The notes: a model not told the origin generated them from the letters alone. A DNA stretch of 6,451 nucleotides from Nocardioidaceae bacterium (GCA_013696065.1 JACCZJ010000124.1:1-6451); one strand, 5' to 3'. Positions 1-5,899 are shown, counted from the stretch's first letter. Translations and numbers: made by a program.

Positions 1-462
1 GACCTGAATATGCCTGGAATGCCGGGTCTAGAGGCGACGCGGCGGATCGTCGCTCAGGCACCAACGGTTGCCGTCCTGGTCCTCACGATGGTCGATGACG
101 ACGACAGCGTTGTGGCTGCGCTCCAAGTCGGCGCGCGTGGCTATCTGCTCAAGGGAGCCGTGCAGGAGGAGGTGCTGGCGGCGATCCGTGCAGTGGCCGC
201 AGGAGGTGCCGTGTTCGGCCCGGGTGTCGCCGAGCGGGTGCTGGCTGGCGGCCGCGGGGCGGGGCGGCGATACGGCGCGCCGCTCACTGACCGCGAGGCC
301 GAAGTGCTCTCGTTGATTGCCGCCGGACGCAGCAATCCTGAAATCGCCCGCGACCTCGGCTTGAGCCTGAAGACCGTCCAGAACCACGTGTCGCACATGC
401 TGGCAAAGATGCAAGTGCGAGACCGTACCCAAGCCGCGTTACGGATGCGCGGCCTCACCTAA
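1..462 (+). CDS. NarL/LuxR-family response regulator, 5'-truncated by window edge
   Basis: This is the output half of a two-component system: a transcription factor switched on by phosphorylation from a sensor kinase that is not in the window. The frame is open from base 1, so the ATG at 10 is internal and about 55 N-terminal residues are missing. The first visible codon is Asp in the context DLNMPGMPG, which fits the phospho-accepting aspartate of the receiver domain. The conserved Thr (LVLTM, visible residue 29) and Lys (YLLKG, residue 51) follow at the expected spacing. After a Gly/Arg-rich linker (about residues 80-92) comes a LuxR-type helix-turn-helix (residues 95-153) with the LTDREAEVL opening and the recognition helix around SLKTVQNHVSHML. 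All receiver switch residues that can be seen are intact, so the protein is probably functional. The target genes cannot be inferred. The family call is firm. Confidence 0.93.
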   Translation, partial: DLNMPGMPGLEATRRIVAQAPTVAVLVLTMVDDDDSVVAALQVGARGYLLKGAVQEEVLAAIRAVAAGGAVFGPGVAERVLAGGRGAGRRYGAPLTDREAEVLSLIAAGRSNPEIARDLGLSLKTVQNHVSHMLAKMQVRDRTQAALRMRGLT

Positions 463-548
463 TCTTCCGCTGCCCGATCCTGGTCGACACTGTTCACCGG
501 CATACGATCAACGTTCTCCATCATTTCGCCTATCGACCGGAGGGCCTG

Positions 549-1025
549 ATGCAAACGCTGGATAGCGATGAGCAGAGCATCTACATCAACGCGCCGTCTC
601 ATGACGTCTATGAGCTTGTCTCGGACGTCACGCGGACTCCCGAGTTCAGCCCGGAGATCGTCCGTTGCACCTGGCTTGACGGAGCGACCGGACCAGCCGT
701 CGGGGCTCGCTTCGAAGCAGTCAACAAGGTCCCGCGCGGGTCATGGAAGAACCGGCCCGTGGTGATCGGCGCCGAGCCTGGTCGTGAGTTCGCGTTCTCC
801 CGTAGCGAGAAACTGGTAGGCGAGATCCACTGGCGCTACCGCCTGCAAGCCGAGGGCGCCGGCACATACGTGACCGAGTCTTACGAGGTAATCCGACCCG
901 GAACCTGGCTGGGCTGGTTCGCCATCACCTACCTCTACGGACGCAAAGATCGACGATCAGATCTCCGGGCCGGAATGCGGGAGACATTGCAGCGGCTGCG
1001 CGCGGTTGCTGAGAGCAACCAGTGA
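549..1025 (+). CDS. SRPBCC (polyketide cyclase/START-like) family protein
   Basis: A 158-residue cytosolic protein of the SRPBCC superfamily, whose helix-grip fold encloses a hydrophobic ligand cavity. The N-terminal strand (SIYINAPSHDVYELVSD, residues 10-26) is the usual opening of the polyketide cyclase 2 / START-like group. It is followed by the TPEFSPEIVRC segment typical of actinobacterial members, then a beta-sheet core (GARFEAVNK, EFAFSRS, HWRYRLQ, TYVTESYEV), and ends in the long C-terminal helix that closes the cavity (residues 132-155). The length is normal for a stand-alone domain. ATG 549 is supported by a GGAGGG at 539-544 placed 4 nt upstream. The gene stands alone, 86 bp after the response regulator and well before the next start. 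The ligand is unknown and enzyme activity cannot be asserted; many relatives have no assigned function. Confidence 0.88.
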   Translation: MQTLDSDEQSIYINAPSHDVYELVSDVTRTPEFSPEIVRCTWLDGATGPAVGARFEAVNKVPRGSWKNRPVVIGAEPGREFAFSRSEKLVGEIHWRYRLQAEGAGTYVTESYEVIRPGTWLGWFAITYLYGRKDRRSDLRAGMRETLQRLRAVAESNQ

Positions 1026-1035
1026 GGCCACGGAA

Positions 1036-1075
1036 TCCGCTCGCACCGCTCTACGCGGAGCGATACGCGGAGCGT
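1036..1075 (+). terminator. Possible hairpin/terminator with 12-bp tandem repeat after the SRPBCC gene
   Basis: Beginning 11 nt after the SRPBCC stop, two CGCTC elements (1038-1042 and 1047-1051) can pair with two GAGCG elements (1058-1062 and 1070-1074), giving nested stems. The right half is a near-perfect 12-bp tandem duplication, TACGCGGAGCG at 1052-1062 and again at 1064-1074. There is no U-run, which is common for actinobacterial terminators. The role as a terminator is inferred from position and structure only. Confidence 0.35.
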
Positions 1076-1101
1076 GGTGTGAGATGGCGCGGCCGTCGGC
1101 A

Positions 1102-1131
1102 GTGACATCCCGCCTCGTTGCAGAGTAGTTT
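1102..1131 (+). promoter_or_regulatory. Candidate promoter for gamma-glutamyltransferase gene
   Basis: GTGACA (1102-1107, five of six matches to the TTGACA consensus) is followed after 18 nt by TAGTTT (1126-1131), which fits the loose TAnnnT form of actinobacterial -10 elements. The site would give a leader of about 45 nt before ATG 1182. The -10 match is weak, and no operator-like repeat is seen around it. Confidence 0.28.
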
Positions 1132-1181
1132 TCTCGACAGGCTGGCGAACCGCGTTGGTAAATCTCGGAGGGACATTGCTC

Positions 1182-3068
1182 ATGCACTCACGTCGTGCAC
1201 TCCTCGTCGCACCTGCTCTTCTCGTCACAACGTTCATGGTGACGTCGACGACGCCCGTGACATCAGGCTCGGTGGTCAAAGACGCCGCCGCTGTCGGCAC
1301 AGGCGTAAACGTCCCGGGAACGCCAACCGCGCCCCGAGCCGCAGCCAAGAGAGCGGTCGCGGTCGGCACCGGCGGAGCGGTTGCCGCGGAAACAGTCGGC
1401 GGCTCTCGAGCCGGCCTAGCAGTCCTCAAAAGGGGTGGTAACGCGATCGATGCAGCTGTCGCGACCGCTGCCGCGCTGGGGGTGGACGACCCCTTTGTTG
1501 CGGGTCCAGGCGGTGGCGGGTTTATGGTGATCTACCTCGCGGACAGCAAAAAGATCGTCACGATCGACGGTCGCGAAACGTGCCCTATGCGCTGCACTCC
1601 GAAGCTCTTCCTCGACAAATCTGGAGATCCTCTCGACTTCGAACTCGCCCGCCACTCGGGCATCAGTGTCGGCGTGCCGGGAATGGTGGCCCAGTGGGCA
1701 AAGGCCACGAGGCTCTACGGTCGGCAGACGCTCGCCCAGAACCTTCGACCCGCGATCAAGCTGGCCGAAAGCGGCTTCCGCGTAACGCAGAAGTTCCACG
1801 ACGCAACCGTCACCTCGCTGGACGTCCTGCGAGCGTTCAGCAGCAGCCGCAAGCTCTTCCTCACCCGCGACGGCCAGCCTTTACCTGTCGGCAAGATCTT
1901 CCGTAACCCCGACCTCGCGAAGACCTACCAGCGGCTAGGCACAGAAGGACCGTCCTATTTGTACGGCGGATCCCTCGGGAAGGCGATCGCGCAAACCGCC
2001 CAACGTCCCCCTGTCTCCAAGCAGGCCCCGTCCGACTTTCGGGTCATCCCAGGCATCATGACCGCGGACGACGTCCGCGACTACCGGGCGAAGAACCGGC
2101 CACCGACGCACCTGCGCTACCGCGGGCTCAGCATCTACGGCATGCGCCCACCGTCGTCGGGCGGGACCACGATCGGTGAGGCACTCAACATTCTCTCCGG
2201 GTGGCGGCTCGGATCTGAGCCCCGTGCGAGGGCCCTCTTCCACTACCTCGAGGCGTCACGACTGGCGTTCGCCGACCGCGGTGCCTACCTCGGCGACAGC
2301 GACTACGTTCCCGTCCCTGTCTCCGGCCTGCTCAGCAAAAAGTTCGCCGCCACCCGTCGCTGCCTGGTGCGAGGCAAGGCTCTCGAGAGCCCTGTCGCTC
2401 CCGGCGACCCGTTCAAGCCGTATTCGACGACGTGCGCTGCCGCGACGGCGACGTCGGCGCCCGAACATGAGGGAACGTCAACCAACCACCTCGTCACCGC
2501 CGACAGGTGGGGCAACGTTGTGTCCTATACGAATACGATCGAGCAGATCGCGGGAACTGGCATCACCGTTCCTGGCTACGGGTTCCTGCTCAATAACGAG
2601 TTGACGGATTTCGAGTTTGCTCCAGCGACGCCTGGCGCCTACGCCGCGAACCTAGCAGCCCCAGGTAAGCGACCACGGTCGAGCATGAGCCCGACCATCG
2701 TGATGAGGCACGGCGAGCCCTGGCTTGCGCTCGGGTCGCCCGGAGGGTCCACGATCATCACCACGGTGTTGCAGACGCTCGTCAACCGGATCGACTTCGA
2801 CATGTCGTTGCCGAAGGCGATCGCCGCTCCGCGGGCAAGCCAGCGCAACTTCGGTCCCAGTCTGGTCGAACGCGGCTTCGCGAGGGCGCCGTACGCGAGG
2901 GCACTGCGCCAGCGTTACGGCGAGACGTTCGACGTGGCGGAGCCGCCGTACGAAGTCATCGGCTTTGTCAACGCGTTGGAGTTCCTCAAGCCCGGGCTCA
3001 TCCAAGTCGCGACAGAGCCACAGCGCCTCGGTGGAGGCAGTGTGCGGGTCGTTAACCCTCGGCGATGA
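1182..3068 (+). CDS. ggt: Secreted gamma-glutamyltransferase (glutathione hydrolase)
   Basis: An N-terminal-nucleophile hydrolase that transfers or hydrolyses the gamma-glutamyl group of glutathione and related peptides outside the cytoplasm. ATG 1182 is preferred to the in-frame TTG 1155 because GGAGGG (1167-1172) lies 9 nt before it, giving 628 residues. The start MHSRRALLVAPALL looks like a Sec signal peptide, followed by a low-complexity Ala/Gly/Val/Thr-rich segment. The catalytic core shows RGGNAIDAAVAT, PGGGGFMV and DGRET (Arg131, the usual glutamyl-carboxylate binder). Self-cleavage is predicted before Thr434 in STNHLV (codon 2481-2483), yielding large and small subunits. The small subunit carries SYTNTIEQ, LLNNELTDF, SSMSP (500-504) and GSPGGS (518-523). 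The IEQ and NNELTDF versions resemble Bacillus-type enzymes more than E. coli Ggt. There are four cysteines (134, 138, 394, 418). All key residues are intact. It is flanked by gaps of 156 and 100 bp, so it is probably monocistronic. Confidence 0.96.
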   Translation: MHSRRALLVAPALLVTTFMVTSTTPVTSGSVVKDAAAVGTGVNVPGTPTAPRAAAKRAVAVGTGGAVAAETVGGSRAGLAVLKRGGNAIDAAVATAAALGVDDPFVAGPGGGGFMVIYLADSKKIVTIDGRETCPMRCTPKLFLDKSGDPLDFELARHSGISVGVPGMVAQWAKATRLYGRQTLAQNLRPAIKLAESGFRVTQKFHDATVTSLDVLRAFSSSRKLFLTRDGQPLPVGKIFRNPDLAKTYQRLGTEGPSYLYGGSLGKAIAQTAQRPPVSKQAPSDFRVIPGIMTADDVRDYRAKNRPPTHLRYRGLSIYGMRPPSSGGTTIGEALNILSGWRLGSEPRARALFHYLEASRLAFADRGAYLGDSDYVPVPVSGLLSKKFAATRRCLVRGKALESPVAPGDPFKPYSTTCAAATATSAPEHEGTSTNHLVTADRWGNVVSYTNTIEQIAGTGITVPGYGFLLNNELTDFEFAPATPGAYAANLAAPGKRPRSSMSPTIVMRHGEPWLALGSPGGSTIITTVLQTLVNRIDFDMSLPKAIAAPRASQRNFGPSLVERGFARAPYARALRQRYGETFDVAEPPYEVIGFVNALEFLKPGLIQVATEPQRLGGGSVRVVNPRR

Positions 3069-3168
3069 CAACGCCTCACCAGATGACCTAGGAGCGGGCC
3101 CGCGCAGCGCTAATCCGGCTATTCCCCACAGAGTCAGCACCGATAATCATCTCGGGAGGTAAGACCCC

Positions 3169-3226
3169 ATGGCCGAAGTCCAGAGAGGCCGCTTTTACGG
3201 CCGACGTCAGCACACTGGGGGAGGAA
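3169..3226 (+). other. Displaced 5' end of the DUF4188 gene, with its ribosome binding site upstream (frameshift at 3193-3196)
   Basis: ATG 3169 has an excellent site, GGGAGG at 3154-3159 (9 nt spacing), and encodes MAEVQRGRF, the usual beginning of DUF4188 proteins. In that frame the next codons lose similarity, and a TAA is reached within about 30 codons (near 3259). Dropping one T from the TTTT run at 3193-3196 converts the reading to GRF-TADVSTLGEEVIVFLIGM, which joins smoothly to the following ORF. This segment is therefore read as the true N-terminus of the next gene, moved out of frame by one extra T. Sequencing error, a genuine inactivating mutation and programmed slippage are all possible. 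A four-base run is short for slippage. Confidence 0.7.
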
Positions 3227-3784
3227 GTGATCGTCTTCCTGATTGGGATGAGGATCAATAAGCCGTGGACGGTTCACGTCTGGTGGCCGATCTTCGTTGC
3301 GATGCCGAAGATGCTCAAATACCTGGTTGAACATCCTGACAAGGGCCTGCTCGGTTACCAACAGGCAGTCCTTCCTTCACCGATGATCGTGCAGTATTGG
3401 CGTTCCTTCGAAGACCTAGAACGCTCTGCGCGAAACCGTGACGACCCCCACCTTGAGCCGTGGCGACGATTTAACAGTCGCATCGGAAGTTCTGGAGACG
3501 TGGGAATCTGGCACGAGACCTATCGCGTGAAAGCTGCGAATATCGAGGGTGTGTACGGCAACATGCCGCCTTATGGTCTGGCTGCCGCCACTGGGGTCGT
3601 CCCCATCAGACGAGGACGCGACTCAGCGGCCGCGCGCATGGGAATCACCGAAACCGATCACCCCGTACTGCCTGGGTATTTGACCAGTGCTGCCTCAAGC
3701 GCTGAGCGCGCTAGCGAGTCAGGTGCAAGGCCCGCCCGACATACCTGTGCCGCACCTACCAAGGTTCTTCAACCTATTGGTTGA
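3227..3784 (+). CDS. DUF4188 family protein (frameshifted at N-terminus, extended at C-terminus)
   Basis: The body of a DUF4188 protein, a family of unknown function thought to resemble heme-degrading or antibiotic-biosynthesis monooxygenases of the dimeric alpha/beta-barrel type. Recognisable segments are VFLIGMRINKPWTVHVWWP (residues 3-21), VQYWRSFEDLERSARNRD (55-72), RIGSSGDVGIWHETY (85-99) and VYGNMPPYGLAAATG (109-123). The open frame has only GTG 3227 as a start, with a GGAGG (3220-3224) just 2 nt away. The authentic start is probably ATG 3169, out of frame because of one extra T. After LPGY (151), where such proteins normally stop, the frame continues for 34 low-complexity residues and ends inside the operator of the next operon, so the tail is probably read-through. 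If the extra T is real, the gene is likely impaired; if it is an assembly error, the gene is intact. Confidence 0.82.
   Translation: MIVFLIGMRINKPWTVHVWWPIFVAMPKMLKYLVEHPDKGLLGYQQAVLPSPMIVQYWRSFEDLERSARNRDDPHLEPWRRFNSRIGSSGDVGIWHETYRVKAANIEGVYGNMPPYGLAAATGVVPIRRGRDSAAARMGITETDHPVLPGYLTSAASSAERASESGARPARHTCAAPTKVLQPIG
3769..3784. promoter_or_regulatory. Distal operator O1 of the arsR operon, TCAACC-N4-GGTTGA
   Basis: A perfect 6-bp inverted repeat with a 4-nt centre (TATT). It is identical in both arms and spacing to a second copy 46 bp downstream. Its right arm overlaps TTGACA (3781-3786), a consensus -35 element. It also overlaps the last codons and the stop of the preceding DUF4188 reading frame. 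A dimeric winged-helix repressor of the ArsR type would be expected to bind such a site. The assignment to the adjacent ArsR is an inference from position and duplication. Confidence 0.7.
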
Positions 3785-3815
3785 CAACGAGGCTGTCGGC
3801 GTCCTAACCTATAAT
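3781..3815 (+). promoter_or_regulatory. Promoter of the arsR-AHSA1 operon
   Basis: TTGACA at 3781-3786 is a perfect -35 hexamer. TATAAT at 3810-3815 is a perfect -10, but it lies 23 nt downstream, too far for a standard pair. TTGACA can instead pair with TAACCT (3805-3810, TAnnnT form) at 18 nt, or TATAAT may work with a degenerate -35. In every case the start point would fall in or next to the downstream inverted repeat, so repressor binding would block polymerase. Confidence 0.6.
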
Positions 3816-3833
3816 CAACCGCATGGTTGATTA
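3812..3833. promoter_or_regulatory. Proximal operator O2 of the arsR operon, extended palindrome
   Basis: A perfect inverted repeat with 9-bp arms (TAATCAACC and GGTTGATTA) around a 4-nt centre (GCAT). The inner 16 bp repeat the TCAACC-N4-GGTTGA of O1 exactly. The left arm overlaps the TATAAT -10, and the right arm abuts the AAGGAG ribosome binding site (3833-3838). This is the classic place for an autorepressor to act. The longer arms suggest it is the stronger of the two sites. Confidence 0.8.
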
Positions 3834-3843
3834 AGGAGAAGAT

Positions 3844-4218
3844 GTGACTGCTGATCCGCTCTCTCGGGTGTTCTCGGCCTTGGCCGATCCGACCAGGCGC
3901 GACATGGTCGCGAGGCTCGCTGTGGCAGATGCCACAGTCAATGAGCTCGCTGAGCCATACGACGTGACCGTCCAGGCTGTCTCCAAGCACCTCAAGGTGC
4001 TGGAGGACGCCGGGCTGGTCAGCCGCAGCCGGGAGGCCCAGCGCCGCCCGGTCCGGCTCGAAGCGGAGGTCTTCGACCTGATGACCAAGTGGATCGAGCG
4101 TTATCGCCGCCAGGCCGAGGAGCGGTACAGCCGCCTCGATGGCCTGCTGGCGACGATGCCTGACGACATCGGAACCAATCCACCGCCTCAACCACCTCAG
4201 ACAGGAGCACCGACATGA
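3844..4218 (+). CDS. ArsR-family winged-helix transcriptional repressor
   Basis: A 124-residue ArsR/SmtB-type DNA-binding protein. SRVFSALADPTRRDMVARL (residues 7-25) is the standard opening. The helix-turn-helix spans about 31-59 (TVNELAEPYDVTVQAVSKHL, then LEDAGLVS), and the wing is about 60-75 (SREAQRRPVRLE). The C-terminal helix carries WIERYRRQAEERYSRLDGLL, and a Pro-rich tail (112-123) follows. There is no cysteine and no CxC metal box, so it is probably not an arsenic or cadmium sensor. It fits the SdpR-like group that sits upstream of AHSA1/SRPBCC genes. GTG 3844 is the start, with AAGGAG 5 nt upstream; the overlapping ATG at 3842 is followed at once by TGA. The gene ends in ATGA shared with the next start. 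It is likely self-repressing through the two upstream inverted repeats. The inducing signal is unknown. Confidence 0.92.
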   Translation: MTADPLSRVFSALADPTRRDMVARLAVADATVNELAEPYDVTVQAVSKHLKVLEDAGLVSRSREAQRRPVRLEAEVFDLMTKWIERYRRQAEERYSRLDGLLATMPDDIGTNPPPQPPQTGAPT

Positions 4219-4694
4219 CCACCAGCACCCACGAGACCCAGATCACCGTGGAACCCGAGATCCCGCTCGTCCGGATCATCCGGGAGTTCGACGCCCCGCC
4301 CGAGAAAGTTTTCCGGGCCCACACCGACCCCGAACTCGTCGTGCAATGGCTCGGCCCCCGCAGCACCGAGATGCGGATCGACCACTACGACTGCCGCACC
4401 GGCGGGTCATACCGCTACCTGCACATGAGCGACGGAAACGAGTACGGCTTCCGCGGCTGCTTCCATGAGGTGCGGCCCTCGGAGCTGATCGTCCAGACCT
4501 TCACCTTCGAGGGCGTGCCAGACGGCGTGGCTCTGGAGCGCCTCGTCCTCGAGGATCTCGGCGACGGTCGAACCCGACTGACGGCAACGTCGCTGGTCGA
4601 CTCGTTCGAGGCACGCGACGCCTTTGTCGCCAGCGGGATGGAGTACGGCGTCCGCGAGGGCTACGAGCGCCTGGACGAACTGCTAGCCCGCTGA
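4215..4694 (+). CDS. AHSA1-like SRPBCC domain protein, partner of the ArsR repressor
   Basis: A 159-residue protein of the AHSA1/CalC branch of the SRPBCC superfamily, which has a hydrophobic ligand-binding pocket. The signature VRIIREFDAPPEKVFRAHTD (residues 19-38) followed by VVQWLGP (42-48) is characteristic. Further strands include CRTGGSYRYLHM, EYGFRGCFHEV and LIVQTFTFEG. The region RTRLTATSLV (119-128) leads into the closing helix (142-158). The ATG overlaps the arsR stop (ATGA), and GGAG at 4204-4207 lies 7 nt upstream, so the pair is almost certainly translationally coupled. In this common ArsR-SRPBCC arrangement the second protein is thought to bind or act on a small hydrophobic molecule that also affects the repressor. 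That role is inferred here, and the ligand is unknown. No Hsp90-activator role should be assumed from the family name. Confidence 0.9.
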   Translation: MTTSTHETQITVEPEIPLVRIIREFDAPPEKVFRAHTDPELVVQWLGPRSTEMRIDHYDCRTGGSYRYLHMSDGNEYGFRGCFHEVRPSELIVQTFTFEGVPDGVALERLVLEDLGDGRTRLTATSLVDSFEARDAFVASGMEYGVREGYERLDELLAR

Positions 4695-4965
4695 CCTTTT
4701 GTGGTGCCGGCAAAGACCGCTGCTTGCGCAAGCCGCGCCTCGGCGTAACCGGGATAGCCAGTGACCGCTGTGGCCACCAAACGCACCATCCTCACAGCAG
4801 ATCCCAACGCACGCTTTGGGAGCTGCCCGAAGCGAACTGTCTGACAGTGGGCTGGCTGCGTCATGACGGCAGTCAGCATTGATCACCGGGCCCTGGTATG
4901 AGTAGGAACCGACGTCTCCTTCGGAGGTTTACAGTCGAACAATTCTCGTGAGAGGAGAGCCACCG
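4695..4965. other. Intergenic region without a convincing gene
   Basis: This stretch has no ORF with recognisable similarity; the two short minus-strand frames across it (ending near 4661 and 4683) match no family I know. It holds three small dyad symmetries: GCTTGCGCAAGC at 4722-4733, ACTGTC-T-GACAGT at 4836-4848, and a short CTCC-TTC-GGAG hairpin at 4916-4926 just before the next gene. The first could take part in termination of the arsR operon, although no U-run follows. The second looks like a small operator. No clear promoter hexamers for the next gene could be picked out. Confidence 0.5.
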
Positions 4966-5874
4966 ATGACTGGTGTGTTCTTGTATGACGGTGACTGCGG
5001 GTTCTGTACGACGTCGGCGGGCTGGCTGCAGGGCCATGCGAGCAGCGCGGGGCAGGTCTCGCCATGGCAGCATGCCGACCTGGTAGCTCTCGGGCTGAGC
5101 GCGGACGACTGCACGGAGGCTGTGCAGTGGGTGGAGGGTAACCGACGGGCGGTCGGCCCGGATGCCATCGCGGCGTACCTGCAAACGAGCACCCCTCCCC
5201 GGCAGATCGCCGGTCAAGTCCTCACAGTCCCCGCCGTGCAGCATGTCACCTGGCCTGTCTACCGCTGGCTCGCTCGCCACCGGCGGCAGCTACCGGGCGG
5301 GACACCCGCGACCGACTTGCCACTCATATCCCTATCGATCGACGGCGTTCGTCGACGTACGCCCAAGGATCTCGGAGCATGCGCGCGTCTACTCCGGGTG
5401 GTTTTCTCCGAGGGGCAGTATCCGGTCTACTGGCCCGACGCACCTCGGGCCTGGCTTAGCGACGAGATGGTCGTCGACGCCTGGATCGTGGAGCGCCGAA
5501 ACGAGATCCTCGGTCACATCGCGATATCCAAGGTGGGACTGGACCCCTTGTCGGCGTTGCGGTGGCGGGAGCTCACAGGGCACGCGCCGTCCGAGCTGGC
5601 CGGCGTATCCCGGCACTTCGTCCGGCCCCGCCTCCGCGGCCATGGCCTGGGAACGGCTCTCCTGGACGTCGCCGTCGCCGAGATCCGTGCGCGTGGGCTT
5701 GTCCCGGTGCTCGGGGTCGTGAGCGCGAGCGAGGTAGCGATCAGGTTGTACGAGAATCGTGGTTGGCGGCTGCTCGCCATGTATCCATGGGGAGAGAAAG
5801 CCGACAGGCTCAAGATCTATTACTACGAGCTGCCGCCGAAGCCAGACGACGACCGGACGTTGACCCCCTCCTAG
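4966..5874 (+). CDS. DCC-family (DUF393) thiol-disulfide-like domain fused to a GNAT acetyltransferase
   Basis: A two-domain protein of 302 residues. Residues 1-116 are a DCC/DUF393 domain, a thioredoxin-like family that opens with FLYDGDCGFC and its CxxC at Cys11/Cys14. The stretch TWPVYRWLARHRRQLPGGTPAT is the normal C-terminal end of free-standing DCC proteins. Residues 122-288 form a GNAT N-acyltransferase: RRRTPKDLGACARLL at the start, EGQYPVYWPDAPRAWL, GHIAIS, FVRPRLRGHGLGTALL with the acetyl-CoA pyrophosphate loop (RGHGLG, 224-229), and IRLYENRGWRLL near the end. The linker is under ten residues and contains no in-frame ATG or GTG with a ribosome binding site, so it reads as a genuine fusion. 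ATG 4966 is chosen over GTG 4948 because GAGGAGAG (4952-4959) lies 6 nt before it. The likely chemistry is thiol redox plus acyl transfer; both substrates are unknown. Confidence 0.88.
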   Translation: MTGVFLYDGDCGFCTTSAGWLQGHASSAGQVSPWQHADLVALGLSADDCTEAVQWVEGNRRAVGPDAIAAYLQTSTPPRQIAGQVLTVPAVQHVTWPVYRWLARHRRQLPGGTPATDLPLISLSIDGVRRRTPKDLGACARLLRVVFSEGQYPVYWPDAPRAWLSDEMVVDAWIVERRNEILGHIAISKVGLDPLSALRWRELTGHAPSELAGVSRHFVRPRLRGHGLGTALLDVAVAEIRARGLVPVLGVVSASEVAIRLYENRGWRLLAMYPWGEKADRLKIYYYELPPKPDDDRTLTPS

Positions 5875-5899
5875 TGCGCACAAAGCGACCTTGGCGATT

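Noticed and set aside
1155..1181. TTG 1155 as start of the gamma-glutamyltransferase
   Set aside because: It would place the GGAGGG inside the coding sequence and add nine residues before the natural signal peptide. ATG 1182 has correct spacing.
935..1429. Minus-strand open frame of 164 codons over the SRPBCC/gamma-glutamyltransferase gap
   Set aside because: Its composition is Thr/Arg/Pro/Ala-rich without motifs, and it covers the signal-peptide region of a clear gene on the other strand.
3094..3103. Palindrome GCGGGCCCGC after the gamma-glutamyltransferase gene
   Set aside because: It has no loop, so it cannot form a normal hairpin, and such GC palindromes are frequent by chance at this base composition.
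2652..3140. Long minus-strand open frame (162 codons) opposite the 3' part of the gamma-glutamyltransferase gene
   Set aside because: It is antisense to well-conserved catalytic sequence (SSMSP, GSPGGS), its translation is Arg/Pro-rich and resembles no family, and such shadows are routine in high-GC DNA.
3781..3815. TTGACA and TATAAT as one standard promoter pair
   Set aside because: The spacer is 23 nt, well beyond the usual 16-19. The elements are kept as parts of a promoter region, but not as a consensus pair.
4661..4886. Two short minus-strand frames (72 and 67 codons) in the gap before the DCC-GNAT gene
   Set aside because: I recognise no family, no good ribosome binding site supports them, and they run into the end of the AHSA1 gene. 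They are kept only as part of the description of the gap.
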